Source: Terripilifer ovatus
Lineage (GTDB): Bacteria > Pseudomonadota > Alphaproteobacteria > Rhizobiales > Beijerinckiaceae
DNA: 64,000 nucleotides
Assembly: GCA_029222685.1 (NCBI GenBank)
Contig: JARHVB010000010.1
Coordinates: forward strand, 496,001-560,000
Direction: 5' to 3'
Part shown: positions 20,258-29,225 of the stretch, in pieces
Position numbering within the stretch: position 1 is the stretch's first letter
How the letters are laid out: the number at the start of each line of letters is the position of its first letter
Program-made: the position numbers and the translations under genes
The notes under the pieces: generated by a model
Told to the model about the DNA's origin: nothing
Databases searched by the model: none
What the model saw: only the letters and a program-made list of their open reading frames with translations

Positions 20258-20287
20258 AAACCGGCGGCTCATCGAGCCGCCGGTTTT
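20258..20287 (+). terminator. Rho-independent terminator after the beta-barrel gene
   Basis: A 13-bp perfect stem, AAACCGGCGGCTC with GAGCCGCCGGTTT, closes a three-base loop and ends in TTTT. It lies 31 bases after the stop. Confidence 0.85.
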
Positions 20288-20408
20288 GTATTGTGCCCGA
20301 TTCGAGCAGGCGACGAGGCGCCTTGATATTGCCCTTGGCCAGAATCGTCCTGAGGCTATAGAAAAGTCCGCCGCCACCGTGGGCGGCGAAAGCGGACATC
20401 CCGGACCG

Positions 20409-21173
20409 ATGCATATTCTCATCACCAACGACGACGGCATCCACGCGCCAGGTCTGCAAGTCCTCGAACGGGTTGCCGACGCGATGGGCGCGGACACGGT
20501 CACCGTGGTGGCGCCCGAGGCCGACCAGTCCGGCGTCGCCCATTCGCTGTCGCTCAACGATCCGCTGCGGCTGCGCGAAGTGTCGCCGGGCCATTTCGCC
20601 GTGAAGGGCACACCGACCGATTGCGTCATCATGGCGCTGCACAAAATTCTGGACGGACGGAGGCCCGATCTCGTGCTCTCCGGCGTCAATGCCGGGCACA
20701 ATGTCGCCGAGGACGTGACCTATTCAGGCACCGTCGCCGGTGCAATGGAAGCCGCGATCCTCGGCCTTCCAGCCATCGCACTGTCGCAGAGCTTTCCGCC
20801 CGGCGGCCGCGACGCCATCCCCTGGGACAATGTCGAGACCCATGCGCCCGGCGTGCTGCGCCGTATTCTCGATCTCGGCATTGCGCCAAGCACGCTGATC
20901 AACATCAACTTTCCGCGCTGCTCCGCGGCGCAGGTGCAGGGCGTTTCCATCTGCTCCCAGGGCAAGCGCGATGCCGCGCTGTTGAGAGTCGAGGAACGTC
21001 TGGATGGCCGCCATCGTCCGTATTACTGGATCGGCTTTCAGCGCCAGACTTCGGAACCGGCGGCAGGCTCCGATCTCGCCGCCTTGGCGGCCGACCGGAT
21101 TGCGGTCACGCCACTGCAGGTCGACCTGACCGACCGGGAAAACCTGGCCAGATATGCTGCCGCGTTCGGTTGA
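20409..21173 (+). CDS. surE: 5'/3'-nucleotidase SurE
   Basis: A 254-residue metallophosphatase. The N-terminus ILITNDDGIHAPGL gives the metal-binding Asp8-Asp9 pair, and SGVNAGHN carries the metal-ligand Asn. SurE removes phosphate from nucleoside monophosphates and is a stationary-phase survival protein. The ATG at 20409 fits the family; the open frame upstream is not conserved in character. It is followed by pcm 18 bases later, the classic surE-pcm pair. Confidence 0.95.
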   Translation: MHILITNDDGIHAPGLQVLERVADAMGADTVTVVAPEADQSGVAHSLSLNDPLRLREVSPGHFAVKGTPTDCVIMALHKILDGRRPDLVLSGVNAGHNVAEDVTYSGTVAGAMEAAILGLPAIALSQSFPPGGRDAIPWDNVETHAPGVLRRILDLGIAPSTLININFPRCSAAQVQGVSICSQGKRDAALLRVEERLDGRHRPYYWIGFQRQTSEPAAGSDLAALAADRIAVTPLQVDLTDRENLARYAAAFG

Positions 21174-21191
21174 GGCCAAGGGCACCTGGAT

Positions 21192-21884
21192 ATGCCGATG
21201 CAAGAGGTCGAAACAGCGTCTGGCCAAACCATCGCCTCGCGGGCGGATCAGGCGCGCATGGCCTTTGTGCTGCGGCTGCGCGCCCGCGGCGTCTCGGACC
21301 TGAATGTGCTGCGCGCGCTGGAAATGGTGCCGCGCGAACTCTTCGTCCCGCACCGCCATGCCGATCTCGCCTGGCGCGACCTGGCTTTACCCATCGCCTG
21401 CGGCCAGACCATGCCCGAGCCTTATCTGGTCGCCCGGATGATGGAGGGGCTGCAGGTCGAGCGCAGCATGCGCGTCTACGAGATCGGGACGGGGTCGGGC
21501 TATGCCACCGCCATTCTGGCGACGCTGGCGGGGGAGGTGGTGTCCTGCGAGCGCTACCGCATGCTGGCGCTGCAGGCGACCATGCGGCTGGAACAGATGC
21601 GCGTGGACAATGTCCGGATCGACTGGCGCGACGGGCTTGTCCCGGCCAGCGAACATGGCGTTTTCGACCGCATCCTGATCCACGGCAGCGTCGGTGAGAT
21701 CAGCCGCGCCTTGCTGTCGGCGCTGGCGCCGTCCGGCCTGATCGTCTGCGCCCAGAGCGACGCCGAGGGACGTGTGCATCTGGTTCGGATTTCGCGACCC
21801 CGCACCGGCGATGCGCTGACAGTCACCCCGCTGACGGTCTGCCGGCTGGGTCCGCTGACAGCGGGAAAATCCGACGAATTGTGA
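21192..21884 (+). CDS. pcm: Protein-L-isoaspartate O-methyltransferase
   Basis: A 230-residue SAM-dependent enzyme. The pre-motif region VPRELFVP, the substrate-site region CGQTMPEPYLVARMME and the SAM-binding motif I YEIGTGSGYATAIL are visible. In the second region, where most homologues have Q-T-I-S-Q-P, this protein has Q-T-M-P-E-P. It methylates isoaspartyl residues in aged proteins to start their repair. It is co-directional with surE and probably co-transcribed. Confidence 0.92.
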   Translation: MPMQEVETASGQTIASRADQARMAFVLRLRARGVSDLNVLRALEMVPRELFVPHRHADLAWRDLALPIACGQTMPEPYLVARMMEGLQVERSMRVYEIGTGSGYATAILATLAGEVVSCERYRMLALQATMRLEQMRVDNVRIDWRDGLVPASEHGVFDRILIHGSVGEISRALLSALAPSGLIVCAQSDAEGRVHLVRISRPRTGDALTVTPLTVCRLGPLTAGKSDEL

Positions 21885-22211
21885 TGCCCGTCGTTGCCGC
21901 GTGAGTCGCGTTCGCCGGCATTTATCGATCGTTTGACGAATTTATTTCACCATAATTTTGGCTCGGTTCGGACACGGATTCCGACGGCACCGGATTCGCA
22001 GGTCTGCCGCCGCCAGGTTTTGGAACCAACTATAATCAGCTACTTAGTTTCATTTACTGGCTGCGGCGACATCTCGTAATGACCCCATGGCTGCGGCATG
22101 GAACCGAAAATTCTTGCCCGTAAAGAGGGCAGATCGATTCATCATAAACCCGGTCTTAACCCGTGCCCGTCATTAATGAGTCTGCGTAGTAAGTGTCGTG
22201 TGCGGGTAGGC
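21885..22211. other. Intergenic region upstream of the LytM lipoprotein gene
   Basis: About 325 relatively AT-rich bases without a supported gene. Probably the promoter region of the lipoprotein gene; no confident motif seen. Confidence 0.4.
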
Positions 22212-23555
22212 ATGATGAGTGGATCTTTTCATATTTCGAAATGGCGCATGTCGATGCGCTTCGCACTGCTCGGCGCAACCGCCATGGCTCTGGCTGGCTG
22301 CTCCTCCGATTCGTCCCGTCTGGGCGATATGTTCGGCGGTTCGGACCGGATGGCCACCGGCTCGACCAGCACCGACTCTCTGAGACCACCCGATCAGATC
22401 GGTAGTGGCGGCTACCAGGGTGGCTATCAGCCACCCCGAGGCCCGGTTTCCGCCGCGCCGCGGATGTCTTCCATTCAGTCCTCGCAATTGCCGCCGCCTT
22501 CCATGCCGTCGCGGCCTGTCTATAGCGCGCCGTCGACGCCCAGCCCGCATCTCTCGGCCGCGGCCGCGCGCTCCCAGGTCGCTACCACCGCCACGGCGGC
22601 GGGGGGCCGTTCCGGTCCATGGACCGCTGCCGGCGGCACTGCGATCACCGTCGGTCAGGGCGATACCGCGACTGTCCTCTCGAACCGCTACGGTGTGCCG
22701 CAGGACGCCTTGCTCAAGGTCAATGGCCTGTCATCTGCCGCGCAGATCCAGCCCGGCACGCGGCTGACGATTCCCGTCTACAGCATCTCGAACAACGAAC
22801 CGGCAGCCAGAACCGCGCCGCCGGCACATGTGCTGACGGCTCCTGCCGCCGCGCCGGAAAAGAAGCCGGTTCACGAAGCCCGCACTGCAAAGCCCGAACC
22901 GATGAAGGTGGCGAAAGCTGCCGAATTGCCGAAGGCGAAGCAGGCTGAACTTGCCAAGCAGGAGGCCAAGGCCAAAGCGCTCGAGGCCGCGAAGCTCAAA
23001 GCCGCTCAGGCCAAGCCGGAACACAAAGTCGCCGAAAAGCCGGTGGAGCCCGTCAAGCCGCTGAAGACCGCCAAGGTCGAGAAGCCGGTGGCCGAACAGC
23101 CGCGCCGCCAGCAGGTCGACGCGACGCCGACCAATACGGTGCAGCCCGACGCCGACGTCAAAACCGCTGCGACTGTCGCCGATGACAAGCCGGAATTCCG
23201 CTGGCCGGCGCGCGGCCGCATCATCCAGGGCTTCAAGGCCGGTGGTAATGACGGCATCAACATCGCCGTGCCGGAAGGCACGTCGGTCAAGGCGGCCGAA
23301 AGCGGCGTCGTCGCATATGCCGGCAGTGAGTTGAAAGGCTACGGCAATCTCGTCCTGATCCGTCATCCCAACGGTTACGTGTCGGCCTATGCCAACAATG
23401 GCGCGCTCAACGTCAAGCGCGGCGAGACGGTCAAGCGTGGCCAGACGATCGCAACATCGGGCCAGTCCGGCAATGTCGCGACGCCGCAACTGCACTTCGA
23501 ATTGCGCAAGGGGTCCACGCCGGTCGATCCGTCAAACTATCTGGCAGGTCTGTAA
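22212..23555 (+). CDS. LysM/M23-family lipoprotein, degenerate LytM (NlpD/EnvC-like)
   Basis: A lipobox, ALAGC, lies 26 to 30 residues from the chosen start. A Pro/Ser-rich region and a LysM peptidoglycan-binding domain follow (ITVGQGDTATVLSNRYGVP). A long Lys/Ala-rich linker leads to the C-terminal M23 (LytM) domain. In that domain the HxxxD zinc site reads NDGIN and the H-x-H position reads AYANN before LHFEL, so most zinc ligands are missing. That is the pattern of NlpD/EnvC regulators, which activate amidases rather than cut peptidoglycan. Other starts are the Met codons at 22215, 22248 and 22254. Confidence 0.85.
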   Translation: MMSGSFHISKWRMSMRFALLGATAMALAGCSSDSSRLGDMFGGSDRMATGSTSTDSLRPPDQIGSGGYQGGYQPPRGPVSAAPRMSSIQSSQLPPPSMPSRPVYSAPSTPSPHLSAAAARSQVATTATAAGGRSGPWTAAGGTAITVGQGDTATVLSNRYGVPQDALLKVNGLSSAAQIQPGTRLTIPVYSISNNEPAARTAPPAHVLTAPAAAPEKKPVHEARTAKPEPMKVAKAAELPKAKQAELAKQEAKAKALEAAKLKAAQAKPEHKVAEKPVEPVKPLKTAKVEKPVAEQPRRQQVDATPTNTVQPDADVKTAATVADDKPEFRWPARGRIIQGFKAGGNDGINIAVPEGTSVKAAESGVVAYAGSELKGYGNLVLIRHPNGYVSAYANNGALNVKRGETVKRGQTIATSGQSGNVATPQLHFELRKGSTPVDPSNYLAGL

Positions 23556-23605
23556 AGACCGAAATCGTTTTGCTCCGGCTTCCGCGAGACACGTAAGCCG
23601 GATCG

Positions 23606-23647
23606 AAAAAAGGCGGCGAGGTCCAAAGACAGGCCTCGCCGCCTTTC
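23606..23647 (+). terminator. Terminator after the LytM lipoprotein gene
   Basis: AAAGGCGGCGAGG and CCTCGCCGCCTTT form a 13-bp stem with A-rich and T-rich flanks, 50 bases after the stop. Between this and 23860 no gene is seen. Confidence 0.8.
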
Positions 23648-23859
23648 TCATATGTAGCCGAGCGATCGAGTGGCGGGCCGCAAAGAGTTTACAATCTCTC
23701 TTCCGAACTTTTTGAAGTGCTTTCACCCTCGCTTGTTAGCGTCTCGAAATGCTTCGCTGTTCCAAGTCGGGGCGCCGTATACGCACTTCGGCTCACCGTC
23801 CAAGAACATCCGGCCAACGGCCAGCTCTACTGCGGGTCTGATAAGGCTTCAATCATCTG

Positions 23860-24846
23860 CTACTGCACACCGACTTTTGCATCTCGGATTACCGGTCCCC
23901 AAGTCGCGACTTCCTTGGCAATGTACTTTCGAAGGTCTTCAGGAGAGCCGCCGACCGGCTCCATATCAAGGCTGCCAAGTTGTTGTTTACCCGCCTCGCT
24001 ATGCAAATATGAATTTATGTCGGCATTCAGCTGCTGAACAATCGCAGTGGGGGTTTTTGCAGGTGCAACCACGCTATACCACGCCACTGACTCGAAGCCT
24101 TTGTAGCCAGATTCGTCCAGTGTCGGAACATCATGCAATTGCACGGACCTCATCAAACCTGTCCCGAACAGGGCTCGCAACCGTCCGTCCTGCACGAAAC
24201 TGACAACAGCAGGAGCGAACACAGGCGCGAGCTGGATTCTGCCAGCCATGACATCGGCAATCATCGAGGCATTGTCCCGATAGGGTACGTGCGTGAGCTT
24301 TGTCGCCGATAGCTTTTGAAACAGCTCCATCATCAGATGTGATTGAGATCCAACTCCAGGAGAACCGAAGTTCAGTTTTTCGGGATTACTTTTTGCTATT
24401 GCGATCAACTGCTCGACACTTTGAGCCGAAGACGTCGGTGCCGTCACGACCACAAGCGGAGACTTGGCCACCAAAATAACAGGGTCGAATGCGGTGTCAG
24501 GGGCAAATGGCATGGTCGCATACATGAAACGGTTGGTCGCCAGTATTCCAGGCAGGCCGAACAGCAGAGTATAGCCATCCGGCGCCGCCCTGGCGACCAA
24601 AGCGGCGCCAATGTTGCCGTTTGCACCGGTGCGATTCTCGATAACAAACCTATAACGGCTCTTGGAAGACATCTCATTTGTCATTTGCCTGGCTGCGAGG
24701 TCGGTCGCACCGCCGGCGCTGAACGGCACTACCAACGTAATTGGTCTCGTCGGCCATTCCTGTGCGGACACGTTAGGCGCCCAAGCCATGATCGCAGCGG
24801 CGGACGCGGCAACGACGGCTGAAATTCTTCTGACGAACGTTCTCAC
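23860..24846 (-). CDS. Bug-family tripartite tricarboxylate transporter receptor
   Basis: A periplasmic receptor of about 328 residues. It has a signal peptide (VVAASAAAIMAWAPNVSAQ) and then the Bug hallmark W-P-T-R-P-I-T-L-V-V-P-F-S-A-G-G-A-T-D near the mature N-terminus. GANGNIGAALVARAAPDGYT follows. I chose the GTG at 24846 because GGAGG stands six bases before it; upstream Met codons have no signal-like sequence. Bug proteins capture carboxylates for TctAB-type transporters, but no TctA/TctB genes are in the window. It is the second gene of a pair with the receptor at 24970-25989. Confidence 0.88.
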   Translation of the reverse strand: MRTFVRRISAVVAASAAAIMAWAPNVSAQEWPTRPITLVVPFSAGGATDLAARQMTNEMSSKSRYRFVIENRTGANGNIGAALVARAAPDGYTLLFGLPGILATNRFMYATMPFAPDTAFDPVILVAKSPLVVVTAPTSSAQSVEQLIAIAKSNPEKLNFGSPGVGSQSHLMMELFQKLSATKLTHVPYRDNASMIADVMAGRIQLAPVFAPAVVSFVQDGRLRALFGTGLMRSVQLHDVPTLDESGYKGFESVAWYSVVAPAKTPTAIVQQLNADINSYLHSEAGKQQLGSLDMEPVGGSPEDLRKYIAKEVATWGPVIRDAKVGVQ

Positions 24847-24969
24847 TATTCCTCCGCGGTTGGTAAGAGAGATCAGCCACTGATGCACAGCACCAAGCCA
24901 TCTTCGACGCTCGGTGGTTCCTCCAAGAAAACGGGGCTGCCGCCTGTGCAAACAAAATCTCGACAAGAC

Positions 24970-25989
24970 CTACTCCAGTATCTTCCGGGCGCGCTGTATG
25001 ACGTCCGGGCTTGTGGAATAAATGTCATCCACGATCTTTGCTGAATCGATGCCGGAGATTGCGTCGATATCCATTCTGGCTTTGCTGGTGAAGTCGAGGA
25101 AGTCGGCATCCTTGACGGTGTCATCGAATGCCTTCCGCAACGCGGCCACTCGATCCAATGGGATATCAACAGGGCCGACAATTGGCCGCCCTACCACATC
25201 CGGCGATGCGAGAAACTTGATCACTTTCTGATCAAGCCCATCGCTTACCACGTCGTATGCCGTGGGGACGTTTGGCAGATCCGGGCTGCGGGAATCCGAA
25301 AATTGAACAATTGCTCGAAGTTTTCCGCTAGCGAGCTGATCCGGATAGTTCACTTTAAGGGTGCCATATATGAAGCAGGACCCGTCCAGCTCACCGCGTT
25401 CAATAGCCAAAACCATATCGCTCGTGGAGCCGTACCCGAATACCTGCCTGACGTTCTTGGGACTCATCCGCTGCAGCAATGTTGTGTAGACGTATCCGCC
25501 GCCGTCGCGGGAGACGCCGCCCAGAACGACCTCGCCCTGATGCTTCACAAGATCTGAGGCTGCGGCGATGTGTTTTTGGCTACCCATCACGCATGCGCTT
25601 GTTTCCCGGTTCATACTGCCGATCCAGGCAAACTTTCTGAAATCCAAATTGACGGACTGTGGCTCGATGAGGGATTTTGCGATCAACCCACGATCAAACA
25701 TTCCAAATTCGGTTCCGTCTTTGCGCGCTCGCGTTTGCAAATGTCGCGCATATACGAAGCTGGAAGCTCCCGGCATGTTGACGACTATGACGGTTGGGCG
25801 TCCGGGAATATACTTTCCGATGGATCGAGCCAGGGCGCGCGTGTAAGCATCGAAGCCTCCCGACGGATAGCCAACACCTATTTGAGCGGTCTTACCGGAA
25901 TAAAACTCAGCGACCGACTGCGCCCTAATCGGCGAGGCCATCGCGAGTGACAATGTAGACGCAGCCATCGCAAGAACGAGGCGTTGCAT
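24970..25989 (-). CDS. Second Bug-family (TctC-like) periplasmic receptor
   Basis: A 339-residue protein with signal peptide (MQRLVLAMAASTLSLAMASP then IRAQS). The mature start Y-S-G-K-T-A-Q-I-G-V-G-Y-P-S-G-G-F-D is the divergent Bug signature seen in receptors for unknown substrates. GGGAGG stands seven bases before the ATG. It differs strongly from its neighbour at 23860-24846, so the two probably bind different ligands or arose by old duplication. Divergent placement near a LysR gene and catabolic genes suggests it imports the substrate degraded by the 27.5-31.7 kb operon. Confidence 0.85.
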   Translation of the reverse strand: MQRLVLAMAASTLSLAMASPIRAQSVAEFYSGKTAQIGVGYPSGGFDAYTRALARSIGKYIPGRPTVIVVNMPGASSFVYARHLQTRARKDGTEFGMFDRGLIAKSLIEPQSVNLDFRKFAWIGSMNRETSACVMGSQKHIAAASDLVKHQGEVVLGGVSRDGGGYVYTTLLQRMSPKNVRQVFGYGSTSDMVLAIERGELDGSCFIYGTLKVNYPDQLASGKLRAIVQFSDSRSPDLPNVPTAYDVVSDGLDQKVIKFLASPDVVGRPIVGPVDIPLDRVAALRKAFDDTVKDADFLDFTSKARMDIDAISGIDSAKIVDDIYSTSPDVIQRARKILE

Positions 25990-26175
25990 ATGGATCCTCC
26001 CAGCAACTGCATGATCGCACAAAGCCGTGGCCGAATATCAATCGGCCGCCCTTGCCTTCGATCTGTGCAGTGTTCCCCAACTTCAGACCGCCCGTCGTGA
26101 GCGGCTGATCTCAAGTTAACTGGAACGGTATCCACCGCCGCATAAGGTCACAAGGCGATTGAAGAGCAACACGCT

Positions 26176-26195
26176 GTATACTCGCGTGCAACAAT
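26176..26195 (-). promoter_or_regulatory. Candidate LysR operator, copy 1
   Basis: GTATACT, five bases, GCAACAAT on the plus strand. It lies about 190 bases upstream of the receptor gene starting at 25989. The same two blocks with the same spacing recur at 27268-27287 before lysR. Binding by the LysR protein is inference. Confidence 0.5.
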
Positions 26196-26225
26196 CTATC
26201 GGCGTCGGCTCGAATGCGAGGCGCT

Positions 26226-27185
26226 TTACCCCGTTTCGTGAGCGCGCCTCGAGCGGTGGCCATGCTTTGTCGGGACCGCGGTCAGATCAAACGCTGATCT
26301 GAAGTGCTGTTCGAGGTATCTGGTCAGCAGTTTCACTTTTTTCGGCACGAGATGATAATGCGGATAGATTGCGTAGACCGCGCCCGTCTCGCCACTCCAA
26401 TCGGGCAGGACCGGCACCAGCTTGCCGGATTTTAGCTCCTCGACGAGGAGATATGACGGCAAGAACGCGATGCCAACTCCACGCAATGCAGCTTCGCGGC
26501 AGCCCAAAGAACTTGTTATCGAGATACCGCAATGAACCGGTTGCATGAGCCTTTCGCTTGCCTTTCTAAGCGACCATACAGCTCTAGGGGAATGTCTCGG
26601 ATTGTTGATGCATATATGCTGATCCAGTTCGCGTGGATTGTTTGGCATGCCTTTACGTTTGACGTAGTCCGGCGAAGCACACATCATCCAGGAGAATTTT
26701 GCGATCTTCTTTCTCACTGAATCCCGATTGGTCGGTTCCCCGATGGAAATACCGAGATCGAACCCAAGCTCCGTTAGATTGATTGGCGCCTGACTGCTGG
26801 TAGCAAGCACCATCTCAATCTGAACCTCAGGGTGTACTATTACAAATTGCGCGATGGCAGCCGACATATGAAGCTGACCGAAGGATCGTACTGTCGTGAT
26901 TCTGATCAATCCGCGAGGCTGGCTTTGGAACGAGTCCAAGGCACTCTCCTCCGCCTTCAGGTGTTCGATGATTCCCTCACACACGCGAAGATAGTGCTGG
27001 CCGGCCGACGTCAGCACGAGCTGGCGCGTCGTTCGATGCAAGAGACGCACGCCTAAATGATCTTCAAGGTCGGTAATGCGCCGGCTGACCATCGCTCGAG
27101 ACAACCTGAGCGTTTTCGCAGCGGAGGCAAAACTTCCGGATCGTGTTGCGAGAACAAAGCTTTCAATGCTTTTGAATCGATCCAT
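26226..27185 (-). CDS. LysR-family transcriptional regulator
   Basis: A 319-residue regulator. The N-terminal winged helix-turn-helix (residues 1-60) has FASAAKTLRLSRAMVSRRI and LLHRTTRQLVLT, which place it in the CrgA-like LysR subgroup. A periplasmic-binding-protein-like effector domain follows. GGGGGGAG precedes the ATG. It sits between two receptor genes and the divergently read catabolic operon, the usual place for a local activator responding to a pathway intermediate. The shared 20-bp element before it and before the receptor genes is a candidate target. Confidence 0.9.
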   Translation of the reverse strand: MDRFKSIESFVLATRSGSFASAAKTLRLSRAMVSRRITDLEDHLGVRLLHRTTRQLVLTSAGQHYLRVCEGIIEHLKAEESALDSFQSQPRGLIRITTVRSFGQLHMSAAIAQFVIVHPEVQIEMVLATSSQAPINLTELGFDLGISIGEPTNRDSVRKKIAKFSWMMCASPDYVKRKGMPNNPRELDQHICINNPRHSPRAVWSLRKASERLMQPVHCGISITSSLGCREAALRGVGIAFLPSYLLVEELKSGKLVPVLPDWSGETGAVYAIYPHYHLVPKKVKLLTRYLEQHFRSAFDLTAVPTKHGHRSRRAHETG

Positions 27186-27267
27186 CGTGTCTCCCCCCGG
27201 AAATGCGGCGCCGGATAGGTATCGCAGCCGTCGCCGTCTTGTAATGATTCCGATTAGCTGACACAGC

Positions 27268-27287
27268 GTATACTTTTTCGCAACAAT
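27268..27287 (-). promoter_or_regulatory. Candidate LysR operator, copy 2
   Basis: GTATACT, five bases, GCAACAAT, identical in both blocks and in spacing to 26176-26195. It is about 83 bases upstream of lysR and 267 bases upstream of the divergent amidohydrolase gene. The rest of the 27186-27553 gap holds no supported gene. Confidence 0.5.
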
Positions 27288-27553
27288 ACGGCTTCAACCA
27301 TTTGATTTATCGCGCATTTCCAATTTTTTTACCTAGTGACACCTCTCGGTATGGCGGTTGTGGTCGCGATACATTTGTCGGTACGTTGAATCGGCGGTCA
27401 CCAAGACTGCGCGAGAGCAACCATCTAGCCGATCGACCGAGTCAGCAACTCGCGGCCGGGAGGACGATATGGATAAATCCGGTCTCCTCGGGGCTCTCGC
27501 GAAGTTGCGTGATTTTCTTCGTGGCGTTGATGCTGTAAGGGAGAACTGATTCC

Positions 27554-28417
27554 ATGACGCAACTTCCACAGCATAGCTGGGATACGCACGTCCATATATT
27601 CGGCGACCTAAATCGCTATCCCAGGAGCAATCCCAAGGCAATTTATCCAGTTCCGACCGACTGCGACCTGCATGCTCTGCTATCTCTGCATCGCGAAATG
27701 GGCATTTCGAATGCCGTTCTGATTCAACCGACCGTTTACGGAACCGACCACAGTTTGCTGTTCGATGTTTTGTCTGAGTCAAGTGGCGGACTAAAGGGCG
27801 TTGCCATTATCGACGATACAGTGCCGGACGCTGAACTCGCCAGGTTGGATACCGTGGGCGTATGCTGCGCACGCCTGAACTTCGGACAACGCTTTCATCT
27901 GAAGCCAGACGTTGCATCCCTTCGCCGCACGATCGCACGAGTAGCCGAAATCGGGTGGAGCTTGAAGGTCTTCGGTTTTGGCGATGATTTGCTGGAATTT
28001 GAGAAAGAGCTGAGAGCCATCGAAATACCGGCGATGATCGATCACCTCGGCGGCGTGGACTACAGTCTTGGTACGAACCAGCGGCCACTCCAGTTCATGA
28101 TTGATCTGCTGCAGCATGAAAATTGGTGGGTTAGTCTGTCGAACGGAGACATCCGCTCACGGTCGACCGTGCTGGGACAGGACTCTGTCGCCATCGGGAA
28201 GGCGCTCTTCAATGCTGCCCCCGATCGTTGTGTTTGGGGCAGTGATTGGCCGCACGTGCATCGCTTCATCAGGCCGGGCGTTGAGCGGTTTATTGGCGCT
28301 GATCCGCAGTCTGAACTTGCTCGTGTTGAGCTTTTGCGCAGCTATCTTCCTGATGCCCATGCATTGGAAGCCGTGATGTCCCGAAATCCGCCTCGCTTCT
28401 TCGCTCGCCGGAGCTGA
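27554..28417 (+). CDS. Amidohydrolase-2 family protein (LigI-like TIM barrel)
   Basis: A 287-residue metal-dependent hydrolase of the amidohydrolase-2 family. The N-terminal metal motif D-T-H-V-H-I-F-G-D and the C-terminal WGSDWPH are visible. A central RLNF and MIDHLGG are typical of lactonases such as 2-pyrone-4,6-dicarboxylate hydrolase (LigI). The likely role is opening a lactone or a decarboxylation-type step in an aromatic or sugar-acid pathway. It is the first gene of a plus-strand operon with an aldolase, a split thiamine-diphosphate enzyme and a second amidohydrolase. Confidence 0.8.
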   Translation: MTQLPQHSWDTHVHIFGDLNRYPRSNPKAIYPVPTDCDLHALLSLHREMGISNAVLIQPTVYGTDHSLLFDVLSESSGGLKGVAIIDDTVPDAELARLDTVGVCCARLNFGQRFHLKPDVASLRRTIARVAEIGWSLKVFGFGDDLLEFEKELRAIEIPAMIDHLGGVDYSLGTNQRPLQFMIDLLQHENWWVSLSNGDIRSRSTVLGQDSVAIGKALFNAAPDRCVWGSDWPHVHRFIRPGVERFIGADPQSELARVELLRSYLPDAHALEAVMSRNPPRFFARRS

Positions 28418-28442
28418 TTGCGTATCGCGGCGCTCGCGACTG

Positions 28443-29198
28443 ATGGAGAAATATAAAGTGACACATGACCCTGCTGACGCGGACAGCCTGTTTCTTCGAC
28501 GCCAAGTCGCGGCGTGCACAAGGCTTCTCGTGGACCTAGGCATTATGAACTATTCGGGCCACGTCTCGGCGCGCACGGCCGCCGGCGACCGCTTCATTAT
28601 TCAGAGCATCGATGAACCGCGATCATCCTTGAATCCCGAGGGGCTTCTGGAATGTGATCTCAACGGCACGAGCGTCGCACCTGAGAGTCTGGGCCGGCCG
28701 CCAGCGGAAGTGTACCTGCATTCAGAGATTTATCGTGCGCGTCCGGACGTTCACTCTATCGCGCATTTCCATTACGACCTATGCACGGCATATACGTTCG
28801 TCTCAGAGCGACCGCTGCTTTTGGTCAAGAATCATGCCATCAGATGGGCGGATGGCGTCCCTGTACACGATGATCCGTCTCACGTCGCAACGCCCGAATT
28901 GGGACAGAGACTGGCCCAGACCCTGGGGCGTCACCATGCAGCGCAAATACGGTCTCACGGCCAGGTGATTACCGCGGAAGGCGTCGAAAGCGTCCTTCAT
29001 GACGCGGTCCACTTTGTCGAGAATGCTCAAGCGCTGCATTCTGCTTATGCCATTGGCCAGGTGATCCCATTATCGTTGGATGACATTAAGTCCTTTCAGA
29101 GCCAGTTCCAACGTGGTCGACACGTAAAGAAGTTGTGGCGGTACTACGTCGATAAAGGCGAGACATCGGGCATCATACCGCGTGAATGGCGGGTATGA
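28443..29198 (+). CDS. Class II aldolase/adducin family protein
   Basis: A 251-residue protein with the fuculose-aldolase fold. The metal site is present: Glu89 in PPAEVYLHSEI, His108 and His110 in IAHFHYD, and His172 in RSHGQV. Members of this family cleave sugar phosphates; others decarboxylate hydroxy-aromatic acids. In this context, with LigI-like and ACMSD-like hydrolases, decarboxylation or retro-aldol cleavage of an aromatic breakdown product is plausible but not proven. It starts 25 bases after the preceding gene. A GTG at 28458 with GGAG upstream is an alternative start. Confidence 0.8.
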   Translation: MEKYKVTHDPADADSLFLRRQVAACTRLLVDLGIMNYSGHVSARTAAGDRFIIQSIDEPRSSLNPEGLLECDLNGTSVAPESLGRPPAEVYLHSEIYRARPDVHSIAHFHYDLCTAYTFVSERPLLLVKNHAIRWADGVPVHDDPSHVATPELGQRLAQTLGRHHAAQIRSHGQVITAEGVESVLHDAVHFVENAQALHSAYAIGQVIPLSLDDIKSFQSQFQRGRHVKKLWRYYVDKGETSGIIPREWRV

Positions 29199-29225
29199 GA
29201 TGCCAACGCAGATTGGAGAATAAGT

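Noticed and set aside
27358-27549. A 63-residue frame upstream of the amidohydrolase
   Set aside because: It crosses the regulatory region, has no good start signal and no recognisable domain.
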